Shown here one piece after another: positions 57,994 through 64,000 of a DNA stretch of 64,000 bases. Where the stretch lies: positions 3,368,001-3,432,000 of the forward strand of contig NZ_CP028083.1 in NCBI RefSeq assembly GCF_005491425.1, in the 5' to 3' direction. The notes beneath the pieces were generated by a model, which saw nothing but the letters and a program-made list of their open reading frames with translations, was not told where the DNA came from and did not search any database. Each line of letters starts with the position of its first letter. Position 1 is the first letter of the stretch. The DNA comes from Lysinibacillus sp. SGAir0095 (GTDB lineage: Bacteria > Bacillota > Bacilli > Bacillales_A > Planococcaceae). The position numbers and the translations under genes were made by a program.

Positions 57994-58176
57994 TTAAAAA
58001 TAGGGGAAATACTCACTTATAGTGAATAAATCTAATAATGAATGTGCGTTTCTAAAAAACAAGCTAGAATGTTGACTATCAAGATTATAATTATTCCCTT
58101 TTGCATGTTGAACTAAAGCATCTGTTAGTTTATTAAAAATACTGATATCTGACCAAAGTGCGTACCATTCCCTCAA
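57994..58176 (-). CDS. Possible 60-residue protein, doubtful
   Basis: A TTG-started frame that overlaps the stop of the small membrane protein gene in a TTGA, allowing coupled translation. The protein (REWYALWSDISIFNKL...) is not recognised and its own ribosome site is weak. It may be spurious. Confidence 0.3.
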   Translation of the reverse strand: MREWYALWSDISIFNKLTDALVQHAKGNNYNLDSQHSSLFFRNAHSLLDLFTISEYFPYF

Positions 58177-58343
58177 AATCCAGGCCCTGCCATGATAGAA
58201 ATCAAAACAAAAAAGAATATAATTAAGGATACTATAAAAATTTCTCTTTTATTAATGTGACTAGCTTTTCTATTTTTATATATTTTTTTCCTATAATTCC
58301 CTTGAATTTCCCTTTTTTTCTGATTTTTTTTTTCTACGGTCAT
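58173..58343 (-). CDS. 56-residue basic membrane protein
   Basis: ATG 58343 follows AAAGGGAG. A strongly basic N-terminal half (MTVEKKNQKKREIQGNY...KNRK) is followed by one membrane helix (IFIVSLIIFFFVLISIM) and the tail AGPGF. The positive-inside rule puts the basic part in the cytoplasm. Family unknown. Downstream of it on the same strand is only the doubtful frame at 57994-58176. Confidence 0.55.
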   Translation of the reverse strand: MTVEKKNQKKREIQGNYRKKIYKNRKASHINKREIFIVSLIIFFFVLISIMAGPGF

Positions 58344-58517
58344 TACACCAGGCTCCCTTTCATCTAATTATTAATCTTGTTGTCTAATTATCCCTAATAT
58401 TTCAATACAATATATATTTCTTAAACTAATCTGCTCCGTTATTTAACTATATTAAATACAATCTCACCTTAACATTAACAAAATTATACAAAACATTTAC
58501 TGATTCTTACTATCGTG

Positions 58518-61224
58518 ATAGGTAAGCTTTTGAAGTTATCGCCAGCTTTTCCCCCACTTCACACCGTACGTGCGACTTTCACCGCATACGGCGTTCCAAT
58601 TAATTCAATTCATTCGATTTTTATGTAAGGACAAGATGTAATGTGGAATTAGATTGCTTCATTCAGACATTGCTCACGCAATTCATTTACTTTGTTTAGT
58701 TGCTTCTTATCTAATTGAAGTACTTTCGTTAGTACTTTTATTTTATCGTGGTCTTTAAGGTGGATTAGTCGATGAATTGATTCATTGACAATAATTAGAT
58801 TGCCATAAGAATCATCTTGCGATAGATAATATGGAGTTTTGTGATGACAGTGCCAGTCGTCAAAGCAAAGTTCAACCCCTGTTACAGCGCATTTACCATA
58901 TTGCGCAATGAATCTACTAATACGGTTATCGTTATACTCGATGGAACGTTGAGGAATAAACTGTTTCATCACAGTAATAAGCGTTTGTTTATTAATAGCT
59001 TTCAAACTATGATGAATTTTGTTTCTACCTTCGGTAGTATAATTACAGATGGTTTGTGAGAAGTTTAAATTTATTCGGCAACGTTGGGCATGAACTGGAG
59101 CGAGTGCCATCTCTTTAATTTTATAAATCTTGCATTCGTATCCGTTATACCTTTTCAGTAAGGATTTCGTGAAGTCTTGAAGCGTTGCTTCTTTTCTAAT
59201 GCCTTTTAAACGATTATGTAGCGCTCTGTGAATTCGATGGCTCAGCTCGGTTAAATCATCTGTAATGTGCGACGCAACAGCGTAATAATTTTGAATCCCC
59301 ATTACAACCGTATTAAATCGCCAGATATTTTCAAGACATTGATGTTTTTGTATCGCTATAATTGCCTTTTTCAACTTTATTTGTGCATTTCTTAGTGCTT
59401 TCTTCGTCATATGTGAGTGTGCAACATATAGGGTACGTTTCGCTGTTTTCTTAGGATGTGCTTTAATACGAAAGCCTAGAAATTCTGAAGAATTTTTCTT
59501 TAGGTTCACAACCTTCGATTTCTCATCGCTAATCTCTAGCTGCAATCGTGTTGAGAGAAAATCTTTAACTGCATGGAACATTCGTATTGCTTGTGAGCGT
59601 GTACGACAGAGAATCTTAAAATCATCTGCATACCTCACGATATAGCAATGCTTTAGATTCGACTTTTTTAACGCTTGGTTCTTACTCATTTTGTTTTTGT
59701 AAGTCCTCTTCGTTTCGAAGTTTTCCCATTGATTACTAACCCACCAATCAAGTTCATTTAATACAATGTTTGATAGGAGTGGCGATAGTATACCACCTTG
59801 AGGTGTTCCTCTTGTTGGATAGCCTTCAGCTACGATTTCTGCTTTTAAAAGGCGAGAAATAATGGAAAGAAGAGCTTTGTCCCGGATGCCCATTGTCCAC
59901 ATTTGTTTGAGCAGTTTCGCATGATTTACGTTATCAAAGAATCCTTTTATATCTACGTCTACACAATGATATAGACACGCTCGATTTATTAATGTTTCGA
60001 AACGCGCCTTTGCGTGATGTGTACTACGGTTCGGTCTAAACCCATAGCTATGCTTATAAAATCTCGCTTCACAAATAGGTTCTAATACTTGTAAAATACA
60101 CTGTTGAAATAATCTATCCCAGATTGTCGGGATTCCTAGCGGGCGTGTTTTACCATTCACCTTCGGAATAAAAACACGTCGTACTGCCTGAGGGCGATAG
60201 TGTTTAAACATCTTTTGTATCGTTGATACAACTTTAGATACTTGTAAATGTTTAATATCTTCAATTGTTTGTCCATCAAACCCAGCTGTTTTACTACCCG
60301 TATTTTTCTTGATATTACGGTACGCTAATTGAATATTTTCACTTGATTGCATTAAATCTATTAAATCATAAAAAATTTTGACCACTAACACTGCGAGCAT
60401 ATAACCTATCAAATTGTTTTTGCATGTCATAGTATTCGTTATGTCTCAGTTTCTTTCGTTTTAACAAGTCGGTGGCTCCTTATGGAGCTGAACCTCTATT
60501 AGTCTCACGAGAACCTTATTAATCGTTGAAGAACTGCCTTTCATGGTGAATAAATCTTTTATTAATCTAGTGGCGATCCCTCCACGTTCATTACACGCTT
60601 CGTCGGTACTGTGCCACCACTTTCACTGATATAAAGGAAAGTTATATACTCGCTAATCTCACGGTTATTTTCCTTTCCAACGTCTCACCGAGAGTAAGCT
60701 CTCCACGTTATCAGCTTACCACGTTGAATATTATCTATTATGGAACAAACTTAGGTGCCTCCTATGAGCCTGTTAGCATTTCATGTGCCTGTAACACAAG
60801 ATGGACTTTTATATTATGGATTCTTACTCATCCACAGCTAACTTCACATTTAGTGATATACACATTTCTATGTATTGCCAGTCTAGACCCGTACATTCAG
60901 AGGTTCGTCAGCAATATGGTTTACTGTCCAATTACGTTGCATTCTCACCTTATTCGTTCAACCCAAGCACCATGATTTACACCACCCCATCGGGTAGGAT
61001 TTCGGCAGCCGAACTGTTACGGTAAATTCTTGTGCCTATTAGCCGAGCTTATAACACGCTTTTCCTTACTAAGCAGCGTGCTATTCGACGCAGGGGAAGT
61101 CCTTCGGAGCGTTACTTCCTCATTTGACTTCTTGATAATATCCTTCAATTTCAGTTCATAAATTGCCTGACCTTTACCAAGATTGCGTTGACCACATCTC
61201 ATTTGAATCAGGAACGTGTCGCAC
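58518..61224 (-). mobile_element. Group II intron D, chloroplast-like class, about 2.71 kb
   Basis: Minus-strand 5' end GTGCGACACG at 61224, matching the GUGCGAC start of this class. Domain V lies at about 58561-58596 and the 3' end near GCTTACCTATC (about 58518). The ends resemble intron C. The maturase carries an N-terminal frameshift. The 5' exon is a REP-like palindrome. Confidence 0.82.
58649..60467 (-). pseudogene. ltrA: Intron D maturase with HNH domain, N-terminal frameshift
   Basis: The body is a reverse transcriptase/maturase with HNH nuclease: TPQGGILSPLLSN, IVRYADDFKILCR and CHHKTPYYLSQDD. Aligning by eye with the intron C protein shows the true N-terminus in another frame: TTG 60467 (GGAG upstream) through RHNEYYDMQKQFDRLYARS. 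It joins the body after a six-A run at 60370-60375, where one extra base breaks the frame. A start at 60430 gives a 593-residue frame with an unrelated N-terminus. Activity is uncertain. Confidence 0.82.
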
Positions 61225-61253
61225 CCACAATATGGCCCTATTGTTGAATAACG
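61221..61253 (-). repeat. REP-like palindrome at the 5' exon of intron D
   Basis: CCACAATATGGCCCTATTGT forms an imperfect hairpin and is followed by TGAATAACG. The intron starts at the foot of this hairpin. Confidence 0.65.
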
Positions 61254-61705
61254 CTAGATAGAATTTTACATAGTGAACGTAACTGTAGTATAAACGATGA
61301 GGAAAAAATTAAAGTAATCGAATTGCAAATATTTTGGAGATACAATCGAATCAAAAACTACTCATGAGTTCAGTAATGCAAATTCGAAGCAGTTATATTA
61401 TTGACGGTTCGGGCTACCCAAAAAGTATTTTCGATTCATACCCAGAAGAAGAACATCTCAAAGAATTATCGGAATCTAACAGAAGTGCAGGAACATGTTT
61501 GCATTGAAACATACTTCGCTATGTACTTTACCAGATTAGTTAATAACATTATGCTCGCTTTCTGGAATTGTACAGCTATCATAATAAATAAAAAAATAAA
61601 TAATAAATCTCTTGATAGCTATTAAAATATGAAAATAAAGTGGTTATAATGTTTCTGATTAACTAGTTATATCATAAATAATACAAACAAATATGCTAAC
61701 AAGGG
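61254..61705. other. Gene-free region right of intron D
   Basis: About 450 bp. A 47-residue frame (61364-61507) contains IIDGSGYPKSIFDSYPEEEH, which reads like a piece of a real protein, but it has no ribosome site and is probably a remnant. Confidence 0.35.
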
Positions 61706-61770
61706 AAAACCCCAGGCAACAGTTATTCCAATACATTTTATCGTTTGGAATTACTTCTGCTTGGGGTTTT
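61706..61770 (+). terminator. Long hairpin before the DUF771 gene
   Basis: AAAACCCCAGGC pairs with GCTTGGGGTTTT, and the inner arms TTATTCCAA and TTGGAATTA also pair. A T-run ends the right arm. It sits 34 nt before the DUF771 start, so it may be a leader terminator limiting excisionase expression. Confidence 0.65.
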
Positions 61771-61803
61771 TGTGGTTGTGTAAATAAAACGGAGGAAAAG
61801 AAA

Positions 61804-62121
61804 ATGCAACAACTATCAGTAACATTGACAATCCCCATACCAGCCGATTCAGTAGTCATTTCAAAAGTAGAATTGGAAGAACTAAAAAATGCACAGCTGG
61901 TAGGCGTTTATTGGTCCATGAAAGATCTTGAAAATAGAATTAAACGAAAAAACGAGTGGATAAAAGAAAACATTCTGTACCCAGCAAATTTCAAGAAAAT
62001 TCTTGATGTTGAATCGGGTGGCTTTGTCTTTTATCCAAAATCAAAAGGCCAAACTTGGTCTTTTCAGGCCACGAAAATGGCTGAGTTTTTAGAAAAACAT
62101 TTTAAAGATATTTATTCTTAA
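61804..62121 (+). CDS. DUF771 (excisionase-like) protein
   Basis: 105 residues starting MQQLSVTLTIPIPADS, with LVGVYWSMKDLENRIKRK and a terminal FQATKMAEFLEKHF. This matches the DUF771 family found in phages and integrative elements, whose members often sit beside integrases and resemble excisionases. ATG 61804 follows GGAGGAAAAG. It precedes the integrase on the same strand by 131 nt. A role in directing excision is inferred from position. Confidence 0.85.
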   Translation: MQQLSVTLTIPIPADSVVISKVELEELKNAQLVGVYWSMKDLENRIKRKNEWIKENILYPANFKKILDVESGGFVFYPKSKGQTWSFQATKMAEFLEKHFKDIYS

Positions 62122-62252
62122 TACCAAGAATATTAGAGGGATAAAATTTATCGATTAACTTCTCTTTAAAATTTATTGCTTATAAAAAGGAATTTCATTG
62201 TTAATAATAGAACACATGTTCGCAAATTATATTTCATTAGAGGTGAATAGCG

Positions 62253-63368
62253 ATGGCCAGCATTCAAAAGCGTGGAAAGACATATCAATATACAATTAGC
62301 CGGATGGTCGATGGGAAACCACAACCTATTCGAAAGGGAGGTTTTCATACAAAAAAGGAAGCAACAATTGCAGCAGCTGAAATGGAAGCTATGTTAAATA
62401 AGGGGGTTATCCCTTTCTTAAAACCAGCACCCTTTGACGAATACTTTGAAAACTGGGTAAAACTATACAAAAGCAACTTAGCAAAAGCAACTTTAAAACA
62501 TTATAGCTACACGTATGACCGCATTAAAGAATTTTTTTATAATACGCCTTTACAAGAAATTTCAACACAAGATTACCAAAAGTTTTTGAACCAACTAGGA
62601 GCTAACCGTTCAAAAGAAACTGTAGAAAAAGTAAATGGTCATATTCGTGCGTGCGTACTTGATGCAGTTGACGAACAAATTATACCCCGAGACTTCACTA
62701 GAAAAGGTGAATTGAAATATACTGTTGATGCAAAAGAAGAATCGGAAAAATATTTAAATTATAATGATAGCATTTTGTTATTAAATCGTCTTAAAAAGCA
62801 ATTAGATAAAGGATTAGAATATTATTTGCTGTTACTAGGTTTAACATCTGGAGTACGTTTTGAAGAATTGGTTGGACTTATATTTAGTGATTTTGATTTC
62901 GATAATAATGAAATTTATATAGATAAAACATGGGGATATAATAGCAGAATGCCTATGGGATTTGGACCACTAAAAAATAAAGCTTCTAAAAGAAAAATCA
63001 AATTAGAGAAAACAACAATGGAGCTATTTAAAAATCTTTTTAAAACAATTCCAGATAATGAACATCATTTAGTATTTTATAACGAAAAATCAATATATAA
63101 AGTAATTACGAATGAAAGAGCAAATGATGCTTTAAAGGAAATTTTACTTGAATTAAATATTCGACCCTTGGTTACCATGCACGGTTTACGACATACTCAC
63201 GGTAGTATTTTATTACACAAAAAAGCATCCTATCAATACGTGAGTAGACGTTTAGGTCATAAAGACATACAAACAACCTTGAGAGTTTATGCACACCTTC
63301 TAAAAGAAACATTAGAAGAAAATGATCAAATAGCGCTCGAAACATTTACAGAAATGTATGATGAGTAG
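62253..63368 (+). CDS. int: Tyrosine integrase of the island
   Basis: A 371-residue phage-type site-specific recombinase. An N-terminal arm-binding domain (about residues 1-50, SIQKRGKTYQYTIS) is followed by a SAM-like core-binding domain (about 60-150) and the catalytic domain. Catalytic residues are Arg202 (SGVRFEEL), Lys in the KNKASKRK region near 242-248, His310 and Arg313 (HGLRHTH), His336 (LGHKD) and Tyr346. All are present, so the enzyme should be active. AGAGGTGA precedes the ATG. It lies about 550 bp from the tRNA attachment site, as usual for tRNA-targeting islands. Confidence 0.95.
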   Translation: MASIQKRGKTYQYTISRMVDGKPQPIRKGGFHTKKEATIAAAEMEAMLNKGVIPFLKPAPFDEYFENWVKLYKSNLAKATLKHYSYTYDRIKEFFYNTPLQEISTQDYQKFLNQLGANRSKETVEKVNGHIRACVLDAVDEQIIPRDFTRKGELKYTVDAKEESEKYLNYNDSILLLNRLKKQLDKGLEYYLLLLGLTSGVRFEELVGLIFSDFDFDNNEIYIDKTWGYNSRMPMGFGPLKNKASKRKIKLEKTTMELFKNLFKTIPDNEHHLVFYNEKSIYKVITNERANDALKEILLELNIRPLVTMHGLRHTHGSILLHKKASYQYVSRRLGHKDIQTTLRVYAHLLKETLEENDQIALETFTEMYDE

Positions 63369-63410
63369 TCATTAACATATTACATTGTACAAGTACAACT
63401 AATTCGTCAT

Positions 63411-63442
63411 AAGCTCACGTTTATTTTTCTAAACGTGGGCTT
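63411..63442. terminator. Bidirectional terminator after the integrase
   Basis: AAGCTCACGTTTA (63411-63423) pairs with TAAACGTGGGCTT (63430-63442), with TTAGTTTTT after it. It lies between convergent genes. Confidence 0.8.
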
Positions 63443-63666
63443 TAGTTTTTCTCTTTTTTATATTTAATGTACCTTTCAATTGTAAGAAGATAGTGGTCTT
63501 TTGAATTAGGAAATTCTTTTTCAATAGTCTCTTTTAGAGTGTTAGTAATTTTATCATCTCCATTATATAACCCTCTATTGATAATACCGTTAAAACGCCC
63601 TACATAGTCCTTTGCAGAACTCTCGCTAATATTATACTCCTTCATCAAATAATCCTTAAATTCCAT
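63442..63666 (-). CDS. 74-residue protein beside the attachment site
   Basis: A small helical, charged protein (MEFKDYLMKEYNISESSAKDYVGR...). The pattern resembles the SAM-like core-binding part of tyrosine recombinases, so it may bind DNA near the attachment site. AAAGGGGG is well spaced from ATG 63666. The alternative ATG at 63672 lies against that site. It is transcribed toward the integrase. Exact family not recognised. Confidence 0.65.
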   Translation of the reverse strand: MEFKDYLMKEYNISESSAKDYVGRFNGIINRGLYNGDDKITNTLKETIEKEFPNSKDHYLLTIERYIKYKKEKN

Positions 63667-63740
63667 CTTCATCCCCCTTTAGAATATATTATTCAAAAGA
63701 ATTCTATAACCATTCATAAAATCCTTTTTGGATAACAGCT

Positions 63741-63793
63741 TGTGTAAAAACTTGTGTAAAAGAAATCTGATAATGTGTAAAAACTGTGTAAAA
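63741..63793 (+). promoter_or_regulatory. Right arm-type integrase binding repeats (candidate)
   Basis: Four direct copies of TGTGTAAAA begin at about 63741, 63753, 63774 and 63785. The same 9-mer occurs near the left attachment site. Confidence 0.7.
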
Positions 63794-63838
63794 CAATATC
63801 AATTCTTATCGTTTTCTATCGTAATCCTGAAAATGCAA

Positions 63839-63878
63839 AAAGCTCATAAACCCTATCATATCAAGGTTTATGAGCTTT
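63839..63878 (-). terminator. Island-borne terminator now serving tRNA-Leu
   Basis: AAAGCTCATAAACC (63839-63852) pairs with GGTTTATGAGCTTT (63865-63878). On the minus strand the stem ends in CTTTTTGC. It lies downstream of tRNA-Leu but on the island side of the attachment site. Confidence 0.8.
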
Positions 63879-63912
63879 CTTAACTTTTTAATCGTAACGT
63901 AAATTAACGTAA

Positions 63913-63934
63913 AGATACCGGTGGTCGGGGTCGA
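63913..63934 (-). repeat. Right island attachment site
   Basis: The 22-bp copy within the intact tRNA-Leu 3' end, identical to 35803-35824. Integration therefore kept the tRNA complete. Confidence 0.92.
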
Positions 63935-63996
63935 ACCGACACTCCAGAGGAACACGATTTTGAGTCGTGCGCGTCTGCCAATTCCGCCACACCGGC
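63916..63996 (-). tRNA. tRNA-Leu (anticodon CAA)
   Basis: An 81-nt class II tRNA. The acceptor stem GCCGGTG pairs with CACCGGT (G1-U72 wobble) and the discriminator is A. The anticodon stem CACGA/TCGTG encloses CTCAAAA, giving anticodon CAA. A variable arm and the T-arm GTCGG/CCGAC with TTCGACC are present. CCA is not encoded. The 3' end was the integration target of the island. Confidence 0.95.
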
Positions 63997-64000
63997 ATAT

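Larger units (their letters stand above)
35803..63934. mobile_element. 28.1-kb genomic island integrated in tRNA-Leu
   Basis: The island is bounded by 22-bp direct repeats of the tRNA 3' end. A tyrosine integrase and an excisionase-like gene lie beside the intact tRNA. Arm-type repeats occur near both ends. Cargo is SIR2-HerA defence, an unknown ATPase, serine recombinases, exported proteins, IS110 and three group II introns. No capsid, tail, relaxase or type IV secretion genes were seen, so it is neither a complete prophage nor a self-transmissible conjugative element. Confidence 0.9.

Noticed and set aside
35825..63912. Island as a prophage or conjugative element
   Set aside because: No terminase, capsid, tail, lysis, relaxase or secretion genes were seen despite the phage-type integrase.
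1..64000. CRISPR array
   Set aside because: No regularly spaced direct repeats with unique spacers and no cas genes were found. The only short tandem repeats are the heptad coding repeats near 1351-1440 and the TGTGTAAAA sites.

Overview
The window is AT-rich DNA from a spore-forming Bacillales bacterium. A Ger-type spore germination operon, a large S-layer-homology (SLH) surface protein, strong AGGAGG-type ribosome binding sites and soluble and membrane chemoreceptors together suggest the Lysinibacillus/Solibacillus group (Caryophanaceae/Planococcaceae). This genus-level guess is inference. The window has two parts: ordinary chromosome (1 to about 35,802) and one integrated genomic island (35,803 to 63,934) sitting in the 3' end of a tRNA-Leu gene.

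Chromosomal part. It opens with signalling genes: a hybrid histidine kinase, an overlapping CheR methyltransferase, a convergent response regulator/PP2C phosphatase, a diguanylate cyclase and a membrane chemoreceptor. A VOC-family protein and a SWIM-SNF2 helicase follow. A class C group II intron sits exactly behind the terminator of a 2,644-residue SLH-anchored surface nuclease/nucleotidase. Then come acetoacetyl-CoA synthetase, a TetR/ABC exporter operon whose regulator appears to start with ATT, a soluble PAS chemoreceptor, and a ger operon in the order B-A-C. An ISL3 element with a perfect 8-bp target duplication lies just upstream of the ger operon.

Island. A 22-bp direct repeat (35,803-35,824 and 63,913-63,934) copies the 3' end of tRNA-Leu(CAA) and brackets about 28.1 kb. 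Next to the tRNA lie a tyrosine integrase and a DUF771 excisionase-like gene. TGTGTAAAA repeats near both ends look like integrase arm sites. The tRNA's original terminator was left at the far side of the island, and the island supplies a substitute. I see no phage structural or conjugation genes.

Island cargo, left to right: a SIR2-HerA defence operon; a small zinc-ribbon protein; an unrecognised P-loop ATPase; a five-gene unit of three proteins of about 50 residues plus two overlapping large serine recombinases; the fossil of a second tyrosine integrase; an IS110 element with a probable bridge RNA; and a run of exported proteins. That run holds two related secreted proteins, a DUF4179-like ectodomain, a membrane-anchored protein, a serine hydrolase, a lipoprotein and a tiny membrane protein. 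It is interrupted by three group II introns, two of which have frameshifted maturases. Copies of a palindromic motif (GTTATTCMACAATMGGGC type) flank the IS110 element and introns C and D, which suggests a shared REP-like target.

The best candidates for something undescribed are the five-gene serine-recombinase unit, the orphan P-loop ATPase beside SIR2-HerA, and the paired secreted-protein family. All coordinates come from reading the sequence. Family names rest on motif recognition, with no database search.
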